DNA of 21,205 nt, from contig JBKJKJ010000264.1 of assembly GCA_046597455.1 (NCBI GenBank), forward strand, positions 1 through 21,205, in the 5' to 3' direction. How positions within the stretch are numbered: position 1 is the stretch's first letter; each line of letters begins with the position of its first letter. The notes under the pieces were generated by a model. That model was not told the DNA's origin and did not search any database. It saw nothing but the letters and a program-made list of their open reading frames with translations. Positions 6,937-13,996 of this stretch are shown piece after piece. Source of the DNA: JAQGMV01 sp046597455 (GTDB lineage: Bacteria > Pseudomonadota > Gammaproteobacteria > Burkholderiales > SG8-41). A program made the position numbers and the translations under genes.

Positions 6937-7001
6937 TTTCCTCCCGTAACCGATAACGGAAGGATGGACGGTTACGGAGGAAACCTCGGGTTTCCCTCCG
7001 T
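6937..7001 (-). promoter_or_regulatory. Three-part element forming two mutually exclusive hairpins between rhlE and rluF
   Basis: Read on the plus strand, TTTCCTCCCGTAACCG (6937-6952) can pair with CGGTTACGGAGGAAA (6969-6983): 15 bp with one bulged C and a 16-base loop. The middle arm ACGGAGGAAACC (6974-6985) can instead pair with GGTTTCCCTCCGT (6989-7001): 12 bp with one bulge and loop TCG. The two foldings exclude each other, as in attenuators or temperature sensors. On the minus-strand transcript the compact hairpin is made first. No T-run follows either stem, so this may equally be a Rho-independent-like or processing site for rhlE mRNA. The pairing is seen directly; the role is inferred. 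Confidence 0.55.
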
Positions 7002-7020
7002 CAGTTTATGCCCGGCGGTT

Positions 7021-7042
7021 AGGCCCGAGGCAGGCCCGAGGC
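7021..7042. repeat. 11-bp perfect tandem duplication
   Basis: AGGCCCGAGGC occurs at 7021-7031 and again at 7032-7042, in the short space between the rhlE stop codon and the hairpin element. Probably replication slippage. Confidence 0.8.
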
Positions 7043-7049
7043 GTCGCGC

Positions 7050-8768
7050 TTAACCCCGACGGCGTTGCTGTGGCCTCGGCGAGAACAACGCGGGTTGCGG
7101 CAGTGCCTGATGGCGGGCGGCTTCCGACAAGTCGGCCTGGGTCGAGCTTTGCGCCGCGGGCTGGACCGGCGAATCGGTGCGTACGGCATGGATACGATTG
7201 CCGCGATCATCATCGCCGCGCTCGTGATGCGGTCGGCTGCGCTGCACGTCGTCGCGGCGCGGGTGGTGAGGGCGATTGCCCTGGGATTCATCACGACGCG
7301 CGTGCACCGGGCGGCCTCGAGAAGCGTCATCACGGCTCGCCGGCATCCGGTTGCCCCGGTTGTCATCATCGCGGGCGGCGGGAACGCGGTTTGCGCGATT
7401 ATCGTCGCGCGTGCCCTGGATGCGGTTGCCGCGATTGTCGTCGTCGCGGGGTGCGGCGCCGCTGCGCGCCGGGCTGCGCGCTGCGCGAGGTGCCTGGGCG
7501 CGCGCAGCGTCCCCCGTGGGCCGGCGGCGCTGGGCGTCGGGCTGGCGATCACGACGGCCGCGGTCCTGCCTCGGCTCACGCGGACGCTCATCGGCCGCAC
7601 GCTCGCTTGCCGGGCGGGCGACGTAGCCTTCGAGGGTGGCGCGCTCGATCGGGCGCTTGATGAGCTTCTCAATCGCGCGCAGAAGCTGGATTTCTTCGGA
7701 ATCGACGAGCGAGACGGCGGCGCCTTCGCTGCCTGCGCGGCCGGTACGGCCGATGCGGTGTACGTAGTCTTCAGCCACATTCGGAAGCTCGAAGTTCACC
7801 ACGTGCGGTAGCTCCACGATGTCGAGCCCGCGCGCAGCGATGTCGGTGGCCACCAGCACGGGAATGTCGCCTTTCTTGAAATCGGCAAGGGCGCGCGTGC
7901 GGGCGGACTGGCTTTTGTTGCCGTGAATCGCAGCCGCACCGATGCCGTCTTTCTCCAGCTTCTCGGCCAGGCGGTTTGCACCGTGCTTGGTCCGCGTGAA
8001 CACCAGGACCTGTTGCCAGTTGTGCTGCTTGATGAGATGGCTCAGCACGTCGCGCTTCTGATCCTTCGGCACCATATGAACGGTCTGCCTGACGAGCTCG
8101 GAGGCCGTATTGCGCGGTGCGACGTCGACGCAGCCCGGATTGTTGAGGAGCGAGTTGGCGAGCGTCCTGACTTCGTCCGAGAACGTTGCCGAGAACAGCA
8201 GGCTTTGCCGTTCCTTGGGCATGAGCTTCAATATCCGCTTGATGTCGTGGATGAAGCCCATGTCGAGCATACGGTCGCCTTCGTCGAGGACGAGGATTTC
8301 GATGGCCGACAGGTCGAGGGTGCGCTGGCCCACGTGATCGAGGAGCCGGCCGGGTGTCGCGACCAGAATATCGACGCGCTTACGCAGTTGCGTGACCTGG
8401 GGCTGCATGCCCACGCCGCCGAACATCATCATCGACTTGAGCGGAACGTGCTTGCCGTAGGTGCGCACCGAGGCTTCGACCTGGGCCGCGAGCTCGCGCG
8501 TCGGGGTGAGGATCAGGCATCGCGGGCGCCCGGGCTTCGTTCCGCCGCTGGCTTCCGGCATGGTTTCGTACAGCCGGTGGAGAATCGGCAGGACAAAGCC
8601 TGCGGTTTTGCCGGTTCCGGTCTGCGCCGCAGCGAGCAGGTCGCCGCCGGCCATGACGAGCGGTATGGCCTTCAGTTGTATGGGGGTGGGGATGGTGTAG
8701 CCCGCGTCAGTGATGGCGCGCAGCAGCGGTTGCGCCAGCCCAAGGCCGGCGAATTGCGTTTCAGTCAT
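7050..8768 (-). CDS. rhlE: DEAD-box ATP-dependent RNA helicase, RhlE type, with DEGD motif II and repeat-rich tail
   Basis: This is a cytoplasmic RNA helicase of 572 residues, likely used in ribosome assembly or mRNA turnover. The Q-motif region is TPTPIQLKAI (27-36). Motif I is AQTGTGKT (48-55), Ia PTRELA (89-94), Ib TPGR (138-141), III SAT (193-195) and VI HRIGRTGR (337-344). Motif II reads D162-E-G-D165 where almost all relatives have DEAD; the codon is GGC (8277-8279), one base from GCC. The helicase core ends near residue 375, followed by an arginine- and proline-rich basic tail with seven 13-residue repeats (441-530) that probably bind RNA. The start at 8768 has GGAG about six bases upstream; the upstream extension of the frame is ignored. 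A leader of about 115 bases is predicted. Confidence 0.92.
   Translation of the reverse strand: MTETQFAGLGLAQPLLRAITDAGYTIPTPIQLKAIPLVMAGGDLLAAAQTGTGKTAGFVLPILHRLYETMPEASGGTKPGRPRCLILTPTRELAAQVEASVRTYGKHVPLKSMMMFGGVGMQPQVTQLRKRVDILVATPGRLLDHVGQRTLDLSAIEILVLDEGDRMLDMGFIHDIKRILKLMPKERQSLLFSATFSDEVRTLANSLLNNPGCVDVAPRNTASELVRQTVHMVPKDQKRDVLSHLIKQHNWQQVLVFTRTKHGANRLAEKLEKDGIGAAAIHGNKSQSARTRALADFKKGDIPVLVATDIAARGLDIVELPHVVNFELPNVAEDYVHRIGRTGRAGSEGAAVSLVDSEEIQLLRAIEKLIKRPIERATLEGYVARPASERAADERPREPRQDRGRRDRQPDAQRRRPTGDAARAQAPRAARSPARSGAAPRDDDNRGNRIQGTRDDNRANRVPAARDDDNRGNRMPASRDDASRGRPVHARRDESQGNRPHHPRRDDVQRSRPHHERGDDDRGNRIHAVRTDSPVQPAAQSSTQADLSEAARHQALPQPALFSPRPQQRRRG
7179..7448 (-). repeat. Seven degenerate 39-bp coding repeats in the rhlE tail (RDDDNRGNR type)
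   Basis: Residues 441-530 of the helicase consist of about seven units of 13 residues (one of 12). Examples are RDDDNRGNRIQGT, RDDNRANRVPAA, RDDDNRGNRMPAS, RDDASRGRPVHAR, RDESQGNRPHHPR and RDDVQRSRPHHER. The first units are closest to each other and the later ones drift towards histidine and proline. The alternating acidic and basic pattern suggests a disordered RNA-binding or condensate-forming tail. Copy number probably varies among related strains. Confidence 0.85.
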
Positions 8769-8853
8769 TACAGCTCCAGCGACGGCCTGTCGCTCGAGCA
8801 GAGAGACACCAATCAAGGCAGACGAATTAGGGGAATGGATCCGATATACGGGA

Positions 8854-8880
8854 CCGGTACGCTGATTGGAGGGCGTACGG
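8854..8880 (-). promoter_or_regulatory. 5' leader stem-loop of rhlE
   Basis: CCGGTACGC (8854-8862) pairs with GCGTACGG (8873-8880), an 8-bp stem with one bulge and a ten-base loop. With the TATAAT at 8890-8895, transcription would begin near 8883, putting this hairpin at the very 5' end of the mRNA. Such stems can protect transcripts from decay. Inferred. Confidence 0.35.
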
Positions 8881-8889
8881 AAGTCGCGG

Positions 8890-8895
8890 ATTATA
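8890..8895 (-). promoter_or_regulatory. Candidate -10 box for rhlE
   Basis: An exact TATAAT on the minus strand lies 122 bases ahead of the rhlE start, preceded directly by TG. No convincing -35 hexamer. It implies a leader of about 115 bases. Confidence 0.4.
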
Positions 8896-9090
8896 CATGA
8901 AAATTGCCGCTCGTCCTACGGTACCGGACGCGACCACGGGCAGGGGGACGACGCCGCATCCGGGACGCCTGGAGAAACCCGGCGCCGATCGGACCTGCAG
9001 CGCTGCGCCCTGTCTTCCCCGTGATGTGTCACGGCACCCAGCACGCGACTCGCGTAAGCGCCCTGCGCCGCACTTCTGTAACATTGGCGG

Positions 9091-11070
9091 GTGCTCGAAC
9101 TCGATCCGATTTTTGCCGAAGACGGAACCCTCGCTCGCGTTGTCCCCGGTTTTCGCCCGCGTCCTTTTCAACTCGACATGGCGCGCGCCGTGGCGGCGGC
9201 TATCGAAGATCGTGCGGTTTTGGTGGCGGAAGCTGGAACCGGCACCGGCAAGACATTCGCATATCTCGTCCCGGCTTTGCGCTCCGGCGGAAAAGTCATC
9301 ATCTCCACCGGGACGAAGACGCTTCAGGACCAGCTGTTCTACCGCGATATTCCCACCGTGCGCAGCGCCCTGAAGCTTCCGGTGAGTGTTGCATTGCTCA
9401 AAGGGCGTTCGAATTACGTGTGTCATCACCACTTGCAGCGGGCAGTGGGAGAGGGGCGCTTCGCCAGCCGCGATGACGTGCGCGATCTGGGGCTCATCGA
9501 CGGATTCTCTCGCAGCACGACGACCGGAGACCGCGCAGATTGCAGCGGCGTGTCCGAAACCGCGCCGGTGTGGTCACAGGTCACGTCCACGCGCGAGAAC
9601 TGTCTGGGTTCCGATTGCCATCATTTCGACAAGTGCTTCGTGATGCAGGCGCGCAAGCAGGCGCTCGAGGCCGATGTCGTGGTCGTCAACCATCATCTTT
9701 TCTTCGCGGACGTCGTACTTCGCGATGAAGGTGTCGGCGAGCTGCTGCCCGCGTGCAACACCGTCATTTTCGACGAAGCTCATCAGATTCCGGAAACCGC
9801 CACGCTTTTTTTCGGCGACAGCGTTTCCACCGCGCAGATGGTGACGCTCACGCGGGACACCGTGCTCGAAGCCCTGTCGGGTGCGCGCGACAACCGCGCT
9901 CTTCCCGAAGCGGCGCACGCTTTCGAAAAAGCGGCGCGTGATTTGCGTCTCGTGTTCCGTGAGGACGGCGGGCGCCTGCCGATGCGCGTGATCGAACGCA
10001 ACCGGGAATTTCATGATGCGCTGAACGACGTGTTCAGGGCCCTCGACGGCCTGTGCAGCGAGCTGGCGGAGCACGGTCAACGCAGCGAAGGATTGCAGCG
10101 CTGTCACGAGCGCGGTCTCGCGCTGGCGGAGCAGCTCGAACGCTGGCGCAGCGGGGTCGATGGCGAGCGCGTCAAATGGGCCGAGCTGTTTACCCATTCG
10201 CTGCATCTGAATTCGACGCCGCTTTCGGTTGCAGATGTGTTTGCCAGGCAGGTGCAGGATCATGCGCGAGCCTGGGTGTTCACCTCCGCGACGCTGTCGG
10301 TGGCTCGCGACTTCCAGCACTACTGCGGGGCGCTCGGTCTGAGTAACGCCCAGACGCAAAGCTGGGACAGTCCATTTCTGTACGACTTGCAGGCGCTTCT
10401 ATACGTGCCTGCCAAGATGCCCGAGCCCAACACGCCGGATTACACCCGCGCGGTAATCGATGCGGCGTTGCCGCTGATCGAAGCCAGCGGCGGGCGCACT
10501 TTCATACTGTGCACGAGCTTACGGGCGATGCGCGACGCACAAACGCTGATGCACGAAGGTTTGACGCGCCGCCGGCTGGATTTCCCTGTGCTGGTGCAGG
10601 GGGAAAGCTCGCGCACCGAGCTGCTGGAGCGTTTTCGCCGCCTGGGCAATGCGGTCCTGATCGGCAGCCAGTCGTTCTGGGAAGGCGTGGACGTGAAAGG
10701 GGAAGCGCTTTCACTCGTCGTCATCGACAAGTTGCCGTTTTCCGCGCCGGACGATCCGGTACTGGCGGCGCGCATAGACAAGCTGAATCAGGAAGGACGC
10801 AACGCCTTCATGGAGCACCAGCTGCCGCAGGCGGTGATAACGCTGAAGCAGGGTGCAGGTCGTCTGATACGCGATGAGAACGACCGCGGCGTATTGATGA
10901 TCTGCGACCCGCGGCTTTACAGCAAAAGCTACGGCCGGCGCATCCTGCAAAGCCTGCCGCCGATGCGGCGAACGCGTGTGGAAGCCGACGCGGTTGCATT
11001 TCTGCGCATGGAATCGGCGATCATCGAAGCGCCGATTGCACCGCTGACGTCCGCGTCAGGCGTCGGCTGA
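9091..11070 (+). CDS. yoaA: YoaA-type ATP-dependent DNA helicase (DinG/XPD family, iron-sulfur)
   Basis: This is a superfamily 2 DNA helicase of the XPD/DinG class, 659 residues, in DNA repair; E. coli YoaA works with the HolC clamp-loader subunit. Walker A is EAGTGTGKT (47-55) and the DEAH box is at 228-231. Motif VI is QGAGRLIRDENDRGVL near the C-terminus. Four cysteines placed as in YoaA should hold a 4Fe-4S cluster: C111 (SNYVC) and C171, C176, C182 (NCLGSDCHHFDKC). Many blocks agree with my memory of E. coli YoaA, such as LKGRSNY, DVVVVNHHLF, GSWIFTSATLSV-like AWVFTSATLSV, and SFWEGVDVKG. The start is GTG at 9091 with a weak GGCGG upstream. Its last 15 bases overlap the 3' end of the winged-helix gene on the other strand. 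Confidence 0.93.
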   Translation: MLELDPIFAEDGTLARVVPGFRPRPFQLDMARAVAAAIEDRAVLVAEAGTGTGKTFAYLVPALRSGGKVIISTGTKTLQDQLFYRDIPTVRSALKLPVSVALLKGRSNYVCHHHLQRAVGEGRFASRDDVRDLGLIDGFSRSTTTGDRADCSGVSETAPVWSQVTSTRENCLGSDCHHFDKCFVMQARKQALEADVVVVNHHLFFADVVLRDEGVGELLPACNTVIFDEAHQIPETATLFFGDSVSTAQMVTLTRDTVLEALSGARDNRALPEAAHAFEKAARDLRLVFREDGGRLPMRVIERNREFHDALNDVFRALDGLCSELAEHGQRSEGLQRCHERGLALAEQLERWRSGVDGERVKWAELFTHSLHLNSTPLSVADVFARQVQDHARAWVFTSATLSVARDFQHYCGALGLSNAQTQSWDSPFLYDLQALLYVPAKMPEPNTPDYTRAVIDAALPLIEASGGRTFILCTSLRAMRDAQTLMHEGLTRRRLDFPVLVQGESSRTELLERFRRLGNAVLIGSQSFWEGVDVKGEALSLVVIDKLPFSAPDDPVLAARIDKLNQEGRNAFMEHQLPQAVITLKQGAGRLIRDENDRGVLMICDPRLYSKSYGRRILQSLPPMRRTRVEADAVAFLRMESAIIEAPIAPLTSASGVG

Positions 11071-11490
11071 ATCGTGCGCAGTACGGCCCCGGTGGCGACT
11101 CGGGATTATCGTTTCCGCCACGTCGGCGCGCTGTGGATGGCCCACCAGAAGCCGGGCGTAGCTGTCGATGGCGCGCTCGAACTTCCAGGTCGGGCGTATC
11201 GCTCTGAAGCGCCGATCGCCCCCGACTTTTTCCCGCTTTACCCACCCGCCGCGTTCCAGCTTCTGGAGATGCAGGCGGATCGCGTTCTCCGAATACGGCA
11301 ACGAGAGGTAAATCTCTTTCAGCGAAAACGTGCGCGACTCGAGATGGAGCTGGGTGAGGAGCAGGACGACGTCCAAACCCAGCAACGAGCCCAGAATCGG
11401 GAGGTTCGCGTCTTCCCAGCCCCGACGCTGTCGGACCAGTAAGACGGGCAATAAGACCTCATGGGCTTGGAACAGTGTTGATACCGTCAC
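11056..11490 (-). CDS. Small winged-helix DNA-binding protein (MarR-like)
   Basis: This is a predicted transcription regulator of 144 residues, named gene not recognised. Residues 35-100 form a winged helix: a first helix LLGLDVVLLLTQLHL, then FSLKEIYLSLPYSENAIRLHL as the helix-turn-helix, LEKL-like LQKLERGGWV, and a wing KREKVGGDRRFRAIRPT. The family resemblance is to MarR/ArsR-like regulators with a weak N-terminus. The GTG start at 11490 is the only reasonable one, since the frame upstream reaches a stop without another ATG or GTG. A perfect 13-base palindrome lies two bases ahead of it and may be its own operator. The gene is tail-to-tail with yoaA, overlapping by 15 bases, and divergent from rfbD across an AT-rich gap. 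The target is unknown. Confidence 0.7.
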   Translation of the reverse strand: MTVSTLFQAHEVLLPVLLVRQRRGWEDANLPILGSLLGLDVVLLLTQLHLESRTFSLKEIYLSLPYSENAIRLHLQKLERGGWVKREKVGGDRRFRAIRPTWKFERAIDSYARLLVGHPQRADVAETIIPSRHRGRTAHDSADA

Positions 11491-11492
11491 TG

Positions 11493-11505
11493 AGAACGTC
11501 GTTCT
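11493..11505. promoter_or_regulatory. Palindrome at the start of the winged-helix gene, candidate autoregulatory operator
   Basis: AGAACGTCGTTCT is a perfect palindrome around one central base, placed two bases upstream of the GTG start codon of the winged-helix gene. A regulator bound there would block its own expression. This is inference from position and symmetry. Confidence 0.4.
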
Positions 11506-11641
11506 AACCGCAAAAATTGCCTCGAAGTATTAGTTTTCTTAATGCAACAACTTTGTCATATTCGGCTGTGCAGCGAACTGAGTTTTTTTGTGACATATCT
11601 TAAGTTTTTTGAAATCGCGTGAAACTTCTCGATTGGAAACC
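11506..11641. promoter_or_regulatory. AT-rich divergent promoter region between the winged-helix gene and rfbD
   Basis: This stretch is strikingly AT-rich against a GC-rich background, with runs such as AGTTTTTTTGTG and AAGTTTTTTGAAA. It must hold the promoters of both divergent genes, but I could not place a convincing -35/-10 pair for either. Such islands often bind H-NS-like proteins. Confidence 0.45.
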
Positions 11642-12538
11642 ATGAGGCCGATATTACTGATCGGGAAAACGGGACAGCTGGGCTGGGAGTTGCAGCGCGC
11701 GCTTGCGCCGCTGCGCCCCATCGTGGCACTCGGCTCGGAAGACATCGAGCTCACGGCACTCGATTCGGTCGGTGCCGCCATCCGTGCGGTGCGCCCGTCT
11801 CTGATCGTAAATGCGGCGGCGTATACGGCAGTGGACCGGGCTCAGGAGGAGGCGGACCTGGCCCGGCTCGTGAATACCGCTGCGCCGGGGGTGATGGCGG
11901 AGGTGGCCCGAGTGCTGGGCATTCCGCTCGTGCATTACTCGACCGATTACGTGTTCGACGGCGAAAAGACATCAGCCTACGTCGAGTCCGATCTTGCGAG
12001 CCCCCTGTCCGTGTATGGGCGCACCAAGCTCGACGGAGAGCTCGCGGTCCAGTCATCGGGCGCTTGCGGCATCATTCTGCGCACGAGCTGGGTGTTCGGG
12101 GAGGTGGGTGGAAATTTCGTGCGCACGATCCTGCGGCTCGCATCCGAGCGAGACGCGATCCGCGTGGTGAGTGACCAGACTGGCGCACCCACCCCCGCGG
12201 CCCTCCTTGCGGACATCACGGCGCACGCGGTTCGCCAGCTCGACGGGCAAGGCTGGCCTTCGGCCCGGATTTATCACGTTGCTTCTTCGCACGATGTGTC
12301 GTGGCACGCCTTTGCCGAGGCGATCGTGACCACTGCGTTGCGGCTGGGCATGCCTCTGAGGCTGAAGCCTGATGCGATCGAGCCGATTTCGACCGGGGAA
12401 TACCCGACCCCGGCCCGGCGCCCGCGCAATTCACGGCTGGATTGCACCGCGGCCAGCCGCGAATTCTCATTATCACTCCCCAGCTGGGAGCCCTATCTCG
12501 AACGTATGCTCGCGCGTGTTGCAGGCGCTGGCGTTTAG
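11642..12538 (+). CDS. rfbD: dTDP-4-dehydrorhamnose reductase (orphan)
   Basis: This enzyme catalyses the last step of dTDP-L-rhamnose synthesis, reducing dTDP-6-deoxy-L-lyxo-4-hexulose with NADPH in the cytosol; the product feeds O-antigen or capsule assembly. It has 298 residues, the family norm. The nucleotide-binding motif is IGKTGQLG (7-14). The block NAAAYTAVDRAQEE (57-70) is a family signature. The catalytic residues are in YSTDYVFDG (99-107) and YGRTK (Y125, K129). The start at 11642 follows GGAAA closely; an earlier in-frame codon at 11609 would add eleven unlikely residues. rfbA, rfbB and rfbC, which normally accompany it, are not in this window, so it stands alone between a regulator and a region with no clear gene. 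Confidence 0.92.
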   Translation: MRPILLIGKTGQLGWELQRALAPLRPIVALGSEDIELTALDSVGAAIRAVRPSLIVNAAAYTAVDRAQEEADLARLVNTAAPGVMAEVARVLGIPLVHYSTDYVFDGEKTSAYVESDLASPLSVYGRTKLDGELAVQSSGACGIILRTSWVFGEVGGNFVRTILRLASERDAIRVVSDQTGAPTPAALLADITAHAVRQLDGQGWPSARIYHVASSHDVSWHAFAEAIVTTALRLGMPLRLKPDAIEPISTGEYPTPARRPRNSRLDCTAASREFSLSLPSWEPYLERMLARVAGAGV

Positions 12539-12739
12539 ATCCGGCTCCGACTCTGGTTTCGGGTTCTGCGTCGTGTCGGGAATCGCCGACCTCGCCTCGG
12601 GCGCGAGGCGCGAACATTCAAGAGCGCGTTTGCGATTGGCAGCGATGAGGATGGTTCCGCGCCCGCTGCACATTGCTCGCTGAGCGTGGCATGGCGGGCC
12701 GCGCAGTTCGAGATTGCCGACCGAGTGCAATCGACGCAT

Positions 12740-12764
12740 ACCCGCAGTGCCTGCGGGTTATTTC
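12740..12764 (+). terminator. Intrinsic terminator downstream of rfbD
   Basis: ACCCGCAG (12740-12747) pairs perfectly with CTGCGGGT (12751-12758) around loop TGC, followed by TATTTC. The stem and the T-rich tail fit a Rho-independent terminator on the plus strand, though the tail is short. It would end an rfbD transcript with a 200-base 3' end, or a separate short RNA. Confidence 0.6.
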
Positions 12765-12843
12765 GGTTGCAAAGGTGAGGAATCCCTGCGATGGGTGTGA
12801 TCGGAAGCACATGTCACGAGCACACCTGATGGCGAGATATCAA

Positions 12844-12856
12844 TGCTAAATTAGCA
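12844..12856. promoter_or_regulatory. LysR-type T-N11-A box upstream of the LysR gene
   Basis: TGCTAAATTAGCA is a perfect palindrome around one base and fits the T-N11-A consensus known for LysR-type regulators. It lies about 75 bases upstream of the regulator's ATG, a common place for autoregulation. No partner gene is divergent next to it. Confidence 0.5.
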
Positions 12857-12930
12857 GCGATGTCCGCGCTCTCGGGGGAGGACCTGGGGCTGGCGTCGGC
12901 GGTGCCAAGAACAATAACAATTGGAGCGAT

Positions 12931-13875
12931 ATGGAACGGCTTCCCCTCAGCAGCGTGCGCATGTTTTCGGTGGTGGCTCGTCTACTCAGTGTTTCCCGCG
13001 CAGCGGATGAGCTGAACGTGACGCCATCAGCGGTAAGTCATCACATCAAGGCGCTGGAAATTTACGTGGGCACGAAGCTCGTGCGCCGCGTGGGTAACAA
13101 GATTGCCCTTACGCCGGCGGGCGCGCGATATGCTGCCGAGGTTGCCAGTGGCATGCTCCTGCTATCGAATGCCACGCGGGTTCTCAAGGCGGCAGGGGAT
13201 CAGCCGCCGCTGTGCATCAGTTGTCCGCCGAGCCTGGCGCTGCTGTGGCTCATCCCGCGCGTGGAGAAGTTCATGACCGAGAATCCCGCCCTCTCGCTCT
13301 CGGTCACGATGTCGATGCAACGGCAAGCGATTGCGGATGGTTCGTTTGACGTTCATGTCTGCTATGGCGGTGCCGGCTTGAGCGGGTTACGCATTCTGCC
13401 GCTCGGCCGAAACAAGGTATTCCCGATCTGCAGCCCCAAGATGGCGGGGTGTGGAGACCTTCGTACCACGGCCGATCTTGCGCAACACACGATACTGGAC
13501 AGCTCGGACGAGACCTTCTACCAGCAGCGTGACCGCCATCCTGGCTGGCAGGGCTGGCTGGAGGCCGCGGGTCTGCCCGAAATCGTGGGCACGCGATATC
13601 TCAATTTCACGCCCTGGGTGTGCATGCATACCGCCGTGAAGCGAGGACTGGGGGTCGGGCTGAGCCAGACGCTGCTCGCACTCGATGACATGCTGACGGG
13701 TGAAATCACGGTGCCGTTCGGACCGGTGATCGACACACTCACCTCGTACAATCTCGTCTATCCCAATATCATGGCCAAGCGCAGCGAGGTCGTCGCGTTT
13801 TCAGACTGGCTGGTTGCAGAAGCGAAGGACAGTATTCGGCAAGTTGAAGCATTGCTGCCGGCACCGATCGGGTGA
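12931..13875 (+). CDS. LysR-family transcriptional regulator, GcvA-like
   Basis: This is a DNA-binding regulator of 314 residues. The N-terminal winged helix-turn-helix covers about residues 5-62 (LSSVRMFSVVARLLSVSRAA, with the recognition helix around TPSAVSHHIKALE, 31-43). The C-terminal effector domain, about 90-300, resembles GcvA/TrpI-type members: RVEKFMTENPALSLSV, then PICSPKM and GLGVGLSQ. ATG at 12931 has GGAG five bases upstream. A T-N11-A palindrome lies in its upstream region. Its only close partner is a 38-residue membrane peptide starting 4 bases after its stop. Effector and targets cannot be told from sequence; the GcvA label is a subfamily, not a glycine function. Confidence 0.9.
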   Translation: MERLPLSSVRMFSVVARLLSVSRAADELNVTPSAVSHHIKALEIYVGTKLVRRVGNKIALTPAGARYAAEVASGMLLLSNATRVLKAAGDQPPLCISCPPSLALLWLIPRVEKFMTENPALSLSVTMSMQRQAIADGSFDVHVCYGGAGLSGLRILPLGRNKVFPICSPKMAGCGDLRTTADLAQHTILDSSDETFYQQRDRHPGWQGWLEAAGLPEIVGTRYLNFTPWVCMHTAVKRGLGVGLSQTLLALDDMLTGEITVPFGPVIDTLTSYNLVYPNIMAKRSEVVAFSDWLVAEAKDSIRQVEALLPAPIG

Positions 13876-13879
13876 AGGC

Positions 13880-13996
13880 ATGCTGAACTTCCCTACCGCT
13901 CTCATTCTGGCCGGCTGGATCGCGGCGATATTCGCCTTGACCTATGGCATCGGCTGGCTCTTCGACCGAAAGGCGGACGCCGTCATAAAGCGGTAG
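13880..13996 (+). CDS. 38-residue single-span membrane peptide behind the LysR gene
   Basis: This short frame starts at an ATG 4 bases after the LysR stop codon, with GAAGG directly upstream as ribosome binding site. The product MLNFPTALILAGWIAAIFAL continues to TYGIGWLF and a charged end DRKADAVIKR. One transmembrane helix covers about residues 4-29, with the charged C-terminus likely in the cytoplasm by the positive-inside rule. Tight coupling to the regulator suggests one operon. The composition is that of a genuine small membrane protein, and the name is not recognised. A function such as modulating a transporter or sensing is only a guess. Confidence 0.6.
   Translation: MLNFPTALILAGWIAAIFALTYGIGWLFDRKADAVIKR

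Larger units (their letters stand above)
8769..9090. other. Intergenic region between rhlE and yoaA; no gene seen
   Basis: These 322 bases separate two divergent genes. Seen here are a minus-strand TATAAT (8890-8895) and a hairpin at the expected 5' end of the rhlE leader (8854-8880). Open frames crossing the region run on into yoaA in the wrong frame and have no protein-like composition. No clear promoter for yoaA was recognised. Confidence 0.6.
12539..12930. other. Region without a convincing gene, possibly decayed DNA or a small RNA locus
   Basis: Several overlapping frames stay open on both strands (for example 12535-12810 minus), but none has a ribosome site or recognisable protein pattern. 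The region holds one clear intrinsic-type terminator (12740-12764) about 200 bases after rfbD, and a LysR-type palindrome (12844-12856). A noncoding transcript ending at the terminator is possible. Confidence 0.5.

Noticed and set aside
7923..8900. 325-codon plus-strand frame opposite the rhlE gene
   Set aside because: Antisense shadow of the helicase core; composition is Glu/His/Arg-rich and no ribosome site was seen.
8897..9373. Plus-strand frame beginning ATGAAAATTGCC before yoaA
   Set aside because: The start looks tempting, but the frame runs into yoaA out of phase and its translation is rich in Pro, Arg and Cys without protein-like pattern.
12535..12810. Minus-strand frame of 91 codons after rfbD
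   Set aside because: Overlapping frames on both strands are open here, no ribosome site is present and the terminator hairpin lies inside it; I could not support any of them as a gene.
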